From the NCBI RefSeq assembly GCF_050433385.1, contig NZ_JBNPXI010000010.1:62001-126000 (forward strand): a DNA stretch of 64,000 bases, given 5' to 3'. Shown one piece after another: positions 26,692 through 35,538 of this stretch. Numbering within the stretch: the first letter of the stretch is position 1; each line of letters opens with the position of its first letter. The notes under the pieces were generated by a model, which saw only the letters and a list, made by a program, of their open reading frames with translations, ran no database searches and had not been told where the DNA came from. The DNA is from Brassicibacter mesophilus (lineage in GTDB: Bacteria; Bacillota; Clostridia; Tissierellales; Proteiniboraceae). A program made the position numbers and the translations under genes.

Positions 26692-27453
26692 ATGAGAAAA
26701 ACAAGTGTTATTGATAAAAAGTTAAGAAAAAAAAGAATGGGACTTATTTTTGTTATATTATCATTGTTAGCTGCTATTTTTTTTATCTTATCTACTAGGA
26801 CAAGCTTTTTTCATATATCTCAAATAATTGTTAAAGATAATCACGTTGTAGAAGATGAAAAAGTAATTATGGCATCGGGAATAATAACAGGAGAAAATAT
26901 TTTTAAGATTAATGTTAAGAAAGCAGAAAAGAATCTTCTTTTACATCCTTATATAAAACAGGTAAATGTTAAGAGAAGATTACCAAATAAAATATTAATT
27001 AATATCACAGAAAGACAAGAGACATTAATAATAGACTATATTGGTTCGTACTTATATGTAGATGATGAAGGTAGAATATTGAATATTCTAACTGTAAAAA
27101 AAGATGACAAACTACCTGAAGTTATAGGCCTAAAGCTTAACAACCCTTCAATAGGTGAGATATTAGAATACAAAGATAAACATATTAATGAACAATTTCA
27201 GGTTTTTTTTGATATATGTAAGCAGCACAAATTGATAGAATCTATTAGTACTATTGTGTTTGATGACAATCAAAACGCCACAATTGAAATGAAGAGTGGA
27301 ACAAAAGTTGCATTTGGTACCCTAGATAATGTAAAATATAAATTAAGTTTTCTATCAGCAATTTTAGAAGACTTAAGAAAAAAGAACCAAAATTGTCAAT
27401 CTATTTATTTAGACAAGGGCAATAACGCTATCATAAAAAAAGATAGTAACTAG
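26692..27453 (+). CDS. ftsQ: cell division protein FtsQ/DivIB
   Basis: A 253-residue bitopic protein. A basic N-terminus, one membrane segment (about 15-37) and a POTRA domain (FHISQIIVKDN ... VMASGIITGENIF) are followed by the beta domain (RRLPNKILINITERQ, YVDDEGRIL). It joins FtsL/DivIC to recruit the septal PBP. The frame could extend to 26620, but the only start with a ribosome binding site (GGGGGTAGG) is ATG 26692. Two small hairpins lie just before it (26636-26672). Confidence 0.9.
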   Translation: MRKTSVIDKKLRKKRMGLIFVILSLLAAIFFILSTRTSFFHISQIIVKDNHVVEDEKVIMASGIITGENIFKINVKKAEKNLLLHPYIKQVNVKRRLPNKILINITERQETLIIDYIGSYLYVDDEGRILNILTVKKDDKLPEVIGLKLNNPSIGEILEYKDKHINEQFQVFFDICKQHKLIESISTIVFDDNQNATIEMKSGTKVAFGTLDNVKYKLSFLSAILEDLRKKNQNCQSIYLDKGNNAIIKKDSN

Positions 27454-27463
27454 GAGGATTTAT

Positions 27464-28198
27464 ATGAATGATATTAGGAGTAAGGTAGCGATAACTGGAG
27501 TTTGTATTATTTTAGGTCTAATACTAGCTATTCAGTTTAAAACCGTTGAAAATACTGTTGGACAGGGTATGATTCCTACTCAAAGAGCACAGCAGCTAGC
27601 TATAGAGTATAAAAAACTTCAAGATGAAAGGGAAAATATGAGAAAAGAACTAGACAGCCTTGAGTCTAAAGTAAAGCAGTATGAAAAAGGAGAAGCAGAA
27701 AAAAGTATTTACTATGAAAACCTATACAAAGACCTAGAAAAATATAGGATGCTTGCTGGGGTTGAAGATGTAGAGGGTCCCGGTGTAATAATTGAAATAA
27801 ATGACCCTCCTATGGAAATACAATATGGGGATGAAACAAGTACTATAGTATCAAACTACGATTTTTTACTTCAATTAATTAGTATGCTAAATGCAGCTGA
27901 AGCTGAAGCCATATCTATTAATGACCAGAGATATACTGGATTTACTGAGATAGTTCCAGCTGGTGGTCATCTGGAGATTAACGGGGTTTCATTTGGGCCT
28001 CCTTTTGTAATTAAGGCGATTGGAAAATCAGATGATTTAGAAAACGCTTTAAGAATTAAAGGCGGTTTAGTATGGCATATGGAGAATATGTTCGATTTGA
28101 ATATTCATATAAAGCAAGAGCAAAATATGGTAGTGCCAAAATATAAGAAGATAAAAGAATTTAGATATGCTAAACCAGTAGAAAAGATATCTGATTAG
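27464..28198 (+). CDS. DUF881 family protein (YlxW-like)
   Basis: A 244-residue protein with one N-terminal membrane segment, a coiled-coil (about 45-90) and the DUF881 domain: GVEDVEGPGVIIEI, LNAAEAEAISIN and AIGKSDDLENAL. Position between ftsQ and sbp is the same as ylxW/ylxX in Bacillus, where their role in division is undefined. It forms a tandem pair with the next gene; the two share architecture but are diverged. Confidence 0.88.
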   Translation: MNDIRSKVAITGVCIILGLILAIQFKTVENTVGQGMIPTQRAQQLAIEYKKLQDERENMRKELDSLESKVKQYEKGEAEKSIYYENLYKDLEKYRMLAGVEDVEGPGVIIEINDPPMEIQYGDETSTIVSNYDFLLQLISMLNAAEAEAISINDQRYTGFTEIVPAGGHLEINGVSFGPPFVIKAIGKSDDLENALRIKGGLVWHMENMFDLNIHIKQEQNMVVPKYKKIKEFRYAKPVEKISD

Positions 28199-28216
28199 CC
28201 CTTAGGAGGGTTTTTT

Positions 28217-28948
28217 ATGAAAAAAAAATTTGATGGTAAAATGTCCTTGGTAATTTTATCTATTTTGTTAGGGACACTATTGTCGATTCAAATGAAGCGT
28301 AATATTGATGATTATGATTTAGTGTCGTTAAAGTCTATACAGCTAATGAAAAATGAAGTGGATAATGTTCATAAGGAAATTAGTGATTTAAATAAACTCA
28401 TTGATAAGAAGAAAAAGGAACTAAAAGATTTTGAAGATGCACTAGATGACAATGGTGATGCTGCAGATGTATTGCAGAAAGAAATCGATGAGACTAAACT
28501 TTTAGCCGGATTAGAGGATGTGCAAGGACCAGGAATTAGAGTTATTGTTGCGGATAATGCTGATAGAGAAATAATAGGATCTAATATTAACGAGGATATT
28601 ATACATGACTCGGATATTCAAATAATTTTAAATGATTTAAGAAGAGCAGGTGCAGAAGCTATTAGCATAAATGGTCAAAGAGTACTGTCCAGATCAGAAG
28701 TAAAGTGTGGAGGACCAATTATAAGAATAAATAACAGAAGTTCTGCTAATCCATTTGTAATAACGGCAATAGGAGATCCAAAAGTGCTATATGCTGCCAT
28801 AAATGCACCTAATAGTCATGGTTGGATTTTAAGAGAGGTATATAAAATAAAAGTAGAAACAGTTATAAAAGATAATGTATATGTCCCGAAGTACTACTGG
28901 ACAGGTTCAAACTTTAAATATGCAAAACCTATAAAAGAGGGTGAATGA
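28217..28948 (+). CDS. DUF881 family protein (YlxX-like)
   Basis: A 243-residue paralogue of the preceding gene. It has a membrane segment near the N-terminus, a coiled-coil and the DUF881 domain (GLEDVQGPGIRVIV, LRRAGAEAISING, TAIGDPKVL). It lies 18 nt after ylxW with an AGGAGGG ribosome binding site. Both are probably membrane-anchored with extracytoplasmic domains. Confidence 0.88.
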   Translation: MKKKFDGKMSLVILSILLGTLLSIQMKRNIDDYDLVSLKSIQLMKNEVDNVHKEISDLNKLIDKKKKELKDFEDALDDNGDAADVLQKEIDETKLLAGLEDVQGPGIRVIVADNADREIIGSNINEDIIHDSDIQIILNDLRRAGAEAISINGQRVLSRSEVKCGGPIIRINNRSSANPFVITAIGDPKVLYAAINAPNSHGWILREVYKIKVETVIKDNVYVPKYYWTGSNFKYAKPIKEGE

Positions 28949-28950
28949 TT

Positions 28951-29295
28951 ATGATAATTTTAGCTTTTGTTGGCATCATAATAGGTATAGTTGTTGGGAT
29001 TTATTTGCCTATAACCTATTCTCCAAGTTACTCCTTGTATGTATCAGTAGCAATACTGGCATGCATGGACTCAGTATTTGGCGGCTTAAGAGCTATGCTT
29101 GAAAAGAAATTTAATACTGGTATTTTTGTTTCAGGTTTTTTTGGCAATGCGATATTAGCAGCATTTTTAGCTTATATTGGAGATAGATTGGGAGTTCCTC
29201 TATACTATGCAGCTATATTCGCATTTGGTGGACGTTTGTTCCAAAATTTTGCAATAATACGTAGATATCTTTTTAATAGAAAGAATATAAGCTAG
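28951..29295 (+). CDS. sbp: small basic protein Sbp (DUF1290)
   Basis: A 114-residue membrane protein with three to four hydrophobic segments. It contains LPITYSPSYSLYVSVAILAC and MDSVFGGLRAMLEKKFN, characteristic of the Sbp/YlxX-neighbour family in Gram-positive dcw clusters. Its function is unknown. ATG 28945 lies too close to the AGAGGGTG, so ATG 28951 is favoured. A nested inverted repeat follows. Confidence 0.88.
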   Translation: MIILAFVGIIIGIVVGIYLPITYSPSYSLYVSVAILACMDSVFGGLRAMLEKKFNTGIFVSGFFGNAILAAFLAYIGDRLGVPLYYAAIFAFGGRLFQNFAIIRRYLFNRKNIS

Positions 29296-29301
29296 TAAAA
29301 T

Positions 29302-29375
29302 AGTATCAAAAATTATCATAGCCTATCAAAAAAAGAGGAAAATTGATAGTTTTATTGAACTTATATATTGATACT
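29302..29375. repeat. nested inverted repeats between sbp and ftsA
   Basis: AGTATCAA (29302-29309) pairs with TTGATACT (29368-29375). Inside it, CTATCAA (29323-29329) pairs with TTGATAG (29343-29349). All four arms share the core TATCAA or its complement. This could fold as a two-tier RNA stem or be a paired operator before ftsA. Confidence 0.55.
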
Positions 29376-29401
29376 GTTTAATGGTTAGAGGGGGCAAAAC
29401 C

Positions 29402-30649
29402 ATGGGTGATTTACTAGCTTCAATAGATATTGGAACGTCAAAGGTATGTGTAATAATAGCAGATGTAGATAGAACTGGCGGTGCTCAAATAATTGGAATA
29501 GGCAAAAGTCAATGTAATGGAATAAAAAAAGGTATCGTTGTTGATATAGAGTCTACTGCAAGCGCCATTGTCGAGGCTTTAGTACAAGCAGAAAATATGG
29601 CAAATGTAGAAGTTGTCGAAGTATATATAAATATACCAGGGGGATACACTCAAATTATTAACAATAAAGGAGTAATTGCCGTATCAAATGATAATAAAGA
29701 AATAACCTTTGAAGACGTAAAAAGAGTACTCAATTCAGCTACTATTATATCAATTCCCCCTGATCAGCAGATAATAGATATTATTCCTACACAGTATATT
29801 GTGGATGGGTATGATGAAATAACGGATCCTATAGGAATGGCAGGCATAAGACTTGAAGCAGATGTAGATATTGTACTAGGATCTACTACTACAGTATTAA
29901 ATTTAGTTAAAAGTGTGAACAAAGCAGGACTTGAAGTTTTAGGAATAATAATGGAGCCCCTTGCTACATCAAATTCAGTTCTCACACGAGATGAGGTAGA
30001 GCTTGGAGTTCTACTAGTAGATATAGGAGCAGGTACGACTGATATCTCATTATTTAATAACGGTAAACTTGTGTATTCAAATATTATACCAATAGCAGGT
30101 AATCATATTACGAATGATATATCTATAGGATTAAGAGCTTCTTCTAAAGAAAGTGAAGAAATAAAGCGAAGATTTGGCTTAGCTTATACCCCTTTGGCCA
30201 AGGAAGAAAGCTATTTTGATGTAAGTCCAATTGGGATTAACGAGAAAATAAAAGTAACAGAAGTACAGCTTGCTAAAATTATAGAGGCAAGAGTATGTGA
30301 AATTTTTGAAATAATCCACTCTGAATTAATTAACAAAGGGATTAAAAATCAGATATTAGCTGGTGTAGTCGTTACAGGAGGTGGAGTAAGTTATCTAGGA
30401 GGAGTAAAAGAAATAGGTAGTAGGATATTTGGTCTGCCTGTAAGGATTGGACAACCCAATAATCTAGGAGTTAAAGAACCAATTTTTTCAAGTGGAGTAG
30501 GTATGGTAAATTATGTAAAAAAGAGGAGATTTAATTATTATATAGAATATAATAATGTTGAAAAGAAAAAATCAAAGTTTAGAACTAAAAGTAGAGATGA
30601 AAATAGAATTACTTCGTTTTTTAAGAAAGTATGGGATGAATATTTTTAA
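29402..30649 (+). CDS. ftsA: cell division protein FtsA
   Basis: A 415-residue actin-like protein. The phosphate-1 loop is SIDIGTSKVCV, the 1C subdomain contains GGYTQIINNKGV and DIIPTQYIVDG, and the phosphate-2 loop is LLVDIGAGTTDIS. VVTGGGVSYLGG is the adenosine motif. The Lys/Arg-rich C-terminus is expected to form the membrane-targeting helix (tail TSFFKKVWDEYF). It tethers FtsZ to the membrane. ATG 29402 follows AGAGGGGG by 7 nt, better than ATG 29381. Confidence 0.96.
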   Translation: MGDLLASIDIGTSKVCVIIADVDRTGGAQIIGIGKSQCNGIKKGIVVDIESTASAIVEALVQAENMANVEVVEVYINIPGGYTQIINNKGVIAVSNDNKEITFEDVKRVLNSATIISIPPDQQIIDIIPTQYIVDGYDEITDPIGMAGIRLEADVDIVLGSTTTVLNLVKSVNKAGLEVLGIIMEPLATSNSVLTRDEVELGVLLVDIGAGTTDISLFNNGKLVYSNIIPIAGNHITNDISIGLRASSKESEEIKRRFGLAYTPLAKEESYFDVSPIGINEKIKVTEVQLAKIIEARVCEIFEIIHSELINKGIKNQILAGVVVTGGGVSYLGGVKEIGSRIFGLPVRIGQPNNLGVKEPIFSSGVGMVNYVKKRRFNYYIEYNNVEKKKSKFRTKSRDENRITSFFKKVWDEYF

Positions 30650-30673
30650 GATATAAATTAAGGGGGTCATAAA

Positions 30674-31765
30674 GTGTTTGATTTCGATGTAGACATGGAA
30701 CAATTCGCTCATATAAAAGTAATAGGAGTAGGTGGCGGAGGTAATAATGCAGTAAATAGAATGATAGAAAATCAGGTTAAAGGCATAGAATTTATAGCAA
30801 TAAACACTGATAGACAAGCACTTCATTCCTCTAAGGCAGAAGTCAAAGTACAGATTGGCGACAAGCTAACAAGGGGATTAGGAGCAGGCGCTAACCCAGA
30901 GGTTGGGATGAAAGCGGCAGAAGAAAGCAGAAATGACATACTAGAAGCATTGAAAGGTGCAGATATGGTATTTATAACAGCTGGTATGGGTGGTGGAACA
31001 GGTACGGGTGCAGCTCCGATTGTAGCTGAAGTAGCAAAGGAATTAGGAATACTAACTGTTGGTGTTGTGACTAAGCCATTTATGTTTGAAGGAAGAAGAA
31101 GAATGGTTCATGCAGAAAAAGGAATAGAAGAATTGAAGAATAAGGTTGACACCTTAGTTACTATACCAAACGATAGACTTCTCCAAGTTGTTGAAAAGAA
31201 AACATCAATCGTGGATGCATTTAAAATAGCTGATGATGTTTTAAGACAAGGTATTCAAGGTATATCGGATCTTATTGCTGTACCAGCATTAATAAATCTT
31301 GATTTTGCGGATGTTAAGACTATCATGTTAGATCAAGGACTTGCTCATATGGGTATTGGTAAAGCAAGTGGTGAAAACAGAGCTACAGAAGCAGCTAAAC
31401 AAGCTATACATAGTCCACTCTTAGAGACCTCAATAGAAGGTGCAAAAGGAGTTTTATTAAATATTACTGGTGGCCCTAACCTTGGTTTGTTTGAAGTTAA
31501 TGAAGCAGCAGATCTCATTAGGCAATCAGTTGACCCAGATGCAAATATAATATTTGGTGCTGGTGTTGATGAAAACTTGAAAGACGAATTAAAAATTACT
31601 GTTATAGCCACTGGATTTGATGCAAATAAAAAGGAACAGATAGTAAATACTATAAAAAATGAAAAGAATGAAGAAAAGCCAAAACAAGATGTGACAAATG
31701 ATAACAAACAATTTGACACAGACGACTTGGATATACCTACATTTTTAAGAAAAAGAGATAGATAG
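30674..31765 (+). CDS. ftsZ: cell division protein FtsZ
   Basis: A 363-residue tubulin homologue with a GTG start after GGGGG. VIGVGGGGNNAVNRM is at the N-terminus, the GTP-binding GGGTGTG lies at residues 106-112 and the T7 loop is NLDFADVKTIM. A short Lys/Asp-rich linker ends in DLDIPTFLRKRDR, the canonical tail that binds FtsA. It polymerises into the Z ring. The terminator begins directly at its stop codon. Confidence 0.99.
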   Translation: MFDFDVDMEQFAHIKVIGVGGGGNNAVNRMIENQVKGIEFIAINTDRQALHSSKAEVKVQIGDKLTRGLGAGANPEVGMKAAEESRNDILEALKGADMVFITAGMGGGTGTGAAPIVAEVAKELGILTVGVVTKPFMFEGRRRMVHAEKGIEELKNKVDTLVTIPNDRLLQVVEKKTSIVDAFKIADDVLRQGIQGISDLIAVPALINLDFADVKTIMLDQGLAHMGIGKASGENRATEAAKQAIHSPLLETSIEGAKGVLLNITGGPNLGLFEVNEAADLIRQSVDPDANIIFGAGVDENLKDELKITVIATGFDANKKEQIVNTIKNEKNEEKPKQDVTNDNKQFDTDDLDIPTFLRKRDR

Positions 31766-31798
31766 CCCTTTCTAAATTTTAGAAAGGGTTTTTTTTTC
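31766..31798 (+). terminator. terminator of the dcw cluster after ftsZ
   Basis: CCCTTTCTAA (31766-31775) pairs with TTAGAAAGGG (31779-31788) around a 3-nt loop and is followed by ten T. It should end the dcw transcript. Confidence 0.95.
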
Positions 31799-31842
31799 GA
31801 CTTCAGCATATGACATAATTTTAAAAAAGTATGGTATATAAT
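31796..31842 (+). promoter_or_regulatory. spoIIG-type promoter with Spo0A box
   Basis: A reverse-oriented 0A-like box (TTCGACT, 31796-31802; complement AGTCGAA), ATGACA (31810-31815), 21 bp, then TATAAT (31837-31842). Bacillus spoIIG is known for a 22-bp spacer and Spo0A-dependent activation, so the long spacer here fits that class of promoter. Confidence 0.6.
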
Positions 31843-31912
31843 AGACATATTAACAAGGACAACTGAATAGTAGTAGATTAAGAAAGGACTTGTAATAAAA
31901 GGGGGCAATATA

Positions 31913-32818
31913 TTGTATATTTATGCTGAATACCTTTTATTAGAAAACATTGTAATAAACTATATAATATTATATGTCACAAAGCGTTTTACAAGAACTA
32001 AAACACATAATTTTAGGTTGCTTTTAGCTTCAATAATAGGTGCTCTTTATACATTAGTTGTTTTTTTCCCATCCCTACGATTTATGACAAGATTTATTGT
32101 TAAAATATCTATTTCTATATTGATAATCATCGTAGCATTTAATCCGGCAAAACTAAGAAAATTTATAAAATTATTTGCAACTTTTTATGTTGTTGCTTTT
32201 GTTTTTGCTGGAGCTGCTTTGGCACTATTTTACTTAACTGATGTTGAGACGTATGTTGGAAGTGGAATTTTCTATATAAAAAATTTTCCAATAAAGCTTC
32301 TAATCTTTGCAGTAGTTATGTCTTCAATTTTAATTAAGTTAACATGGGGATATATTCAGACAAAAATGAATAAGAGCAAAAATTATATACCTATAACGAT
32401 TAATTTGAATAATAGAAAGGCGGATATAGTTGCATTATTGGATACAGGTAATTCGTTAAAGGATCCAATTTCTCAAACGCCAGTTATTATTGTGCAGTTT
32501 TCTGCCATAAAAGATCTGTTACCTGAACGGATTCAGACAATATTTATTAAATACAAAGAAAATAATTTAGACGTAGTGTCTGCTGTTATGTCTGAAACGT
32601 CAAGTGAATTTAAATTTAGACTTATTCCTTACAAGTCATTAGGGAAAGACAATGGTATGCTTCTAGGCTTTAAGCCAGATAGCATAATTATTAAGGCTGA
32701 TGATGACAAGTCAATATCTGATATTGTCATAGGAATTTATAATAATAATCTTTCTAGTGACGATGAATATACTGCTTTGCTGCATCCAGAGATATTAACT
32801 GAGAAGGGGGGGTTATAA
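31913..32818 (+). CDS. spoIIGA: sigma-E processing aspartic protease SpoIIGA
   Basis: A 301-residue membrane protease with a TTG start after GGGGGC. Five hydrophobic segments occupy residues 1-150, and the cytoplasmic half contains LLDTGNSLKDP with the catalytic Asp177. It removes the pro-sequence of sigma-E in the mother cell after a forespore signal. It lies 3 nt before sigE, as in other endospore formers. Confidence 0.96.
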   Translation: MYIYAEYLLLENIVINYIILYVTKRFTRTKTHNFRLLLASIIGALYTLVVFFPSLRFMTRFIVKISISILIIIVAFNPAKLRKFIKLFATFYVVAFVFAGAALALFYLTDVETYVGSGIFYIKNFPIKLLIFAVVMSSILIKLTWGYIQTKMNKSKNYIPITINLNNRKADIVALLDTGNSLKDPISQTPVIIVQFSAIKDLLPERIQTIFIKYKENNLDVVSAVMSETSSEFKFRLIPYKSLGKDNGMLLGFKPDSIIIKADDDKSISDIVIGIYNNNLSSDDEYTALLHPEILTEKGGL

Positions 32819-32821
32819 AGT

Positions 32822-33550
32822 ATGAGGTTAGTTGATAAGGTTAAGTTGTCATTGAGAATATTCTACATCAAAATTTTAAAAAAGCTAAAGCTTTATGATG
32901 AAGAAACTATTTTTTACATCGGAGGTAGCGAAGTATTACCCCCTCCTCTCACACCTGAAGAAGAGAATTATCTTATGTCTAATCTTAAAGAAGATGATAC
33001 TATAAGAACTGTATTAATAGAAAGAAATTTAAGGCTTGTAGTTTATATAGCTAGGAAATTTGAAAATACAGGAGTTGGTGTTGAGGATTTAGTTTCTATT
33101 GGTACTATAGGACTCATAAAGGCTGTGAATACATTTAATCCAGACAAAAAAATCAAGCTTGCTACATATGCATCAAAGTGTATTGAAAATGAAATATTGA
33201 TGTATTTAAGAAGAAATAGCAAGATTAAGTCAGAGATATCTTTTGATGAACCTCTTAACATTGATTGGGATGGTAATGAATTGCTATTATCTGATATCTT
33301 GGGGACTGATAATGACATAATCTTTAAATATTTAGAAGAAGAAGTAGATAAGGATTTATTAAATCAAGCGATTGGAAGATTATCAAAAAGGGAAAAAAGA
33401 ATTATGGAATTAAGGTTTGGCCTAGCAAATGGTGAGGAGAAGACCCAAAAAGAAGTAGCAGATATGCTTGGAATTTCTCAGTCTTATATTTCTCGATTAG
33501 AGAAAAGAATAATAAAGAGATTAAAAAAAGAGATTAATAAAATGATATAA
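32822..33550 (+). CDS. sigE: RNA polymerase sigma-E factor (pro-form)
   Basis: A 242-residue sigma-70 family protein. The N-terminal 27 or so residues are a basic, amphipathic helix (VKLSLRIFYIKILKKLKL), the pro-sequence cleaved by SpoIIGA. Region 2 has VEDLVSIGTIGLIKAVNTF, and region 4 has KEVADMLGISQSYISRLEKR. Mature sigma-E drives early mother-cell transcription. A terminator follows before sigG. Confidence 0.96.
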   Translation: MRLVDKVKLSLRIFYIKILKKLKLYDEETIFYIGGSEVLPPPLTPEEENYLMSNLKEDDTIRTVLIERNLRLVVYIARKFENTGVGVEDLVSIGTIGLIKAVNTFNPDKKIKLATYASKCIENEILMYLRRNSKIKSEISFDEPLNIDWDGNELLLSDILGTDNDIIFKYLEEEVDKDLLNQAIGRLSKREKRIMELRFGLANGEEKTQKEVADMLGISQSYISRLEKRIIKRLKKEINKMI

Positions 33551-33563
33551 AGAATGGTTTAAG

Positions 33564-33597
33564 AACTGCTAGTGTAACATAAACTGGCAGTTTTTTT
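33564..33597 (+). terminator. terminator between sigE and sigG
   Basis: AACTGCTAGT (33564-33573) pairs with ACTGGCAGTT (33583-33592), one G-U pair, then TTTTT. It would separate spoIIGA-sigE from sigG, allowing forespore-specific sigG expression. Confidence 0.88.
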
Positions 33598-33706
33598 CTA
33601 TAAAAATACTTAATCTATTTACATTAATTACTGAATAAAAAAATAAATTAAGGCAATAATTTTTTGTAAAAGGGGCAAAACATCAAGAAAGGAATGGATA
33701 CACAAT

Positions 33707-34480
33707 ATGCATATAAACAAGGTAGAAATATGTGGAGTTAATACGTCGGAATTACCTGTACTAACAAATAAAGAAATGAGAAAACTTTTTGACCGAATAA
33801 ATTCAGGAGATATGAGTGCTCGCGAAGAATTTATTAGAGGGAATCTTAGATTAGTTCTCAGTGTTATTCAGAGATTTAATAAAAGAGGAGAGCATGTTGA
33901 TGATTTGTTCCAAGTGGGATGTATTGGGTTGATAAAGGCTATTGATAATTTTGATTTATCTCAGAATGTTAGGTTTTCAACCTATGCAGTACCTATGATT
34001 ATTGGTGAGATACGAAGATACTTAAGAGATAATAACTCTATCAGAGTTAGCAGATCCTTAAGGGATATAGCTTATAAAGCTCTTCAAGCCAGAGACCAGC
34101 TTATAAATAAGAATTCAAAAGAACCTACTATATCACAGATAGCAGAAGTTCTTAACCTCCCTAAAGAGGAAGTAGTTTTTGCTTTAGATGCAATACAGGA
34201 TCCTATTTCTTTGTTTGAACCTATTTATCATGATAGTGGTGATGCAATATACGTAATGGATCAAGTAAGTGATGAAAAAAGCGAAGACGAGACATGGCTT
34301 GAGGGCATAGCTTTGAGAGAAGGACTTAGAAAACTTAATGACAGAGAGAAATTAATACTTAATCTAAGATTTTACGAGGGTAAGACTCAGATGGAAGTAG
34401 CTGAGGAAATTGGAATATCGCAAGCCCAAGTATCAAGATTGGAAAAAACAGCTTTGAGACATATGAAAAAGCTAATTTAA
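33707..34480 (+). CDS. sigG: RNA polymerase sigma-G factor
   Basis: A 257-residue forespore sigma factor. It begins with the conserved NKVEICGVNTSELPVLT, the sigma-G N-terminal motif used for binding anti-sigma factors. Region 2 is HVDDLFQVGCIGLIKAIDNFD and region 4 is EVAEEIGISQAQVSRLEKTA. It controls late forespore genes. Its position next to sigE is conserved in spore formers. Confidence 0.97.
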   Translation: MHINKVEICGVNTSELPVLTNKEMRKLFDRINSGDMSAREEFIRGNLRLVLSVIQRFNKRGEHVDDLFQVGCIGLIKAIDNFDLSQNVRFSTYAVPMIIGEIRRYLRDNNSIRVSRSLRDIAYKALQARDQLINKNSKEPTISQIAEVLNLPKEEVVFALDAIQDPISLFEPIYHDSGDAIYVMDQVSDEKSEDETWLEGIALREGLRKLNDREKLILNLRFYEGKTQMEVAEEIGISQAQVSRLEKTALRHMKKLI

Positions 34481-34590
34481 TGTAATGCCATTGCCAGTCT
34501 AGTAAACAAATTATTAAATTTTATTAAAACAGTAATATTATGAGACAAGTGACTAGTATATATTAGTAATAAGAATAAGAAGGTGAGGCA

Positions 34591-34866
34591 ATGGTAAAAA
34601 CTAGTGACTTGAGAGAGAAAGAAGTTGTTAATGTTCGTGATGGAGCTAGACTAGGTCTAATATCAGATATAGAAGTGAATTTAGAAAAAGGATTAGTTGA
34701 AGCAATAGTTATACCAGGTCCAGGGAAAATACTAGGTTTTTTTGGAAGAAATCAAGAATTTGTAATAAGATGGAAAAACATTGTTAGGATTGGATCTGAT
34801 GTAATATTAGTAGATTTCAATTTCCAAACAGATGCGGGTTTATCTTATAATAATGATGATGTCTAG
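34591..34866 (+). CDS. YlmC/YmxH family sporulation protein
   Basis: A 91-residue PRC-barrel protein. SDLREKEVVNVRDGARLG and LGFFGRNQEFVIRWKNIVRIGSDVILVD are characteristic of the YlmC/YmxH family, which is found with sporulation genes. It lies 110 nt after sigG and has a GAAGGTGAGG ribosome binding site. The function is not known. Confidence 0.85.
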   Translation: MVKTSDLREKEVVNVRDGARLGLISDIEVNLEKGLVEAIVIPGPGKILGFFGRNQEFVIRWKNIVRIGSDVILVDFNFQTDAGLSYNNDDV

Positions 34867-34874
34867 CAGAATGG

Positions 34875-34913
34875 TTACTAGGTATTTAATTAAAGTAATT
34901 TAATACCTAGTAA
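34875..34913 (+). terminator. long hairpin after the YmxH-type gene
   Basis: TTACTAGGTATTTAATT (34875-34891) and its near-perfect complement (34897-34913) form a 17-bp stem with one mismatch and a 5-nt loop. The tail is only moderately T-rich. Confidence 0.75.
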
Positions 34914-34933
34914 TTCTATTAAATATCAAATAT

Positions 34934-34962
34934 TAGACATATTAAAAAAAATATATTATAAT
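34934..34962 (+). promoter_or_regulatory. sigma-A promoter of nrdR
   Basis: TAGACA (34934-34939), 17 bp, TATAAT (34957-34962), 46 bp before the nrdR ATG. It may also drive pgeF and phoB-phoR when the downstream terminator is read through. Confidence 0.72.
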
Positions 34963-35008
34963 TTGTATATAAGTTTAGCCGAACTAAACATGATAAGGGG
35001 TGAAATAT

Positions 35009-35464
35009 ATGAAATGTCCCTATTGCGACTATTTTGAATCAAAAGTAATAGACTCGAGGCCTACAGATGAAGGACAAGCAATAAGAAGAAGAAGAGAGTG
35101 CATCCAATGCAACAAGAGATTTACTACGTATGAAAAGATTGAAGAAATACCTTTAGTAGTCATAAAGAAAGATGGAAACAGACAATCATACAATCGAAAC
35201 AAACTGCTTAATGGTATAATTAGAGCATGTGAGAAAAGACCAGTATCAGTTAAACAAATGGAAGAAATAGTAGATGAAATAGAGAAAGTGTTATTTAATT
35301 CAATGGAAAAAGAAATAACTACGGAATATATTGGTGAAATGGTCATGAATAAATTGAAGAATACTGATGAAGTGGCATATGTCAGATTCGCTTCTGTGTA
35401 TAGGCAGTTTAAAGATATAAATACATTTATGGATGAACTTAAGAAATTACTAGACGAAAAATAG
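35009..35464 (+). CDS. nrdR: transcriptional repressor NrdR
   Basis: A 151-residue protein with a zinc ribbon (Cys3, Cys6, Cys31, Cys34) and RPTDEGQAIRRRREC, followed by an ATP-cone domain (VVIKKDGNRQSYNRNKL). NrdR represses ribonucleotide reductase genes according to dATP level. An in-frame GTG (35000) is part of AAGGGGTG, so ATG 35009 is chosen. No nrd gene is nearby. Confidence 0.97.
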   Translation: MKCPYCDYFESKVIDSRPTDEGQAIRRRRECIQCNKRFTTYEKIEEIPLVVIKKDGNRQSYNRNKLLNGIIRACEKRPVSVKQMEEIVDEIEKVLFNSMEKEITTEYIGEMVMNKLKNTDEVAYVRFASVYRQFKDINTFMDELKKLLDEK

Positions 35465-35488
35465 AAAGACTATGATAAATCTTACCCA

Positions 35489-35515
35489 AGGACTCTTTTT
35501 GAGTCCTATTTATTT
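35489..35515 (+). terminator. hairpin between nrdR and pgeF
   Basis: AGGACTC (35489-35495), T5 loop, GAGTCCT (35501-35507), then ATTTATTT. It is probably a leaky terminator, because no promoter is evident for the next genes. Confidence 0.65.
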
Positions 35516-35538
35516 AGGAATTGTGATGAGGTGATTAT

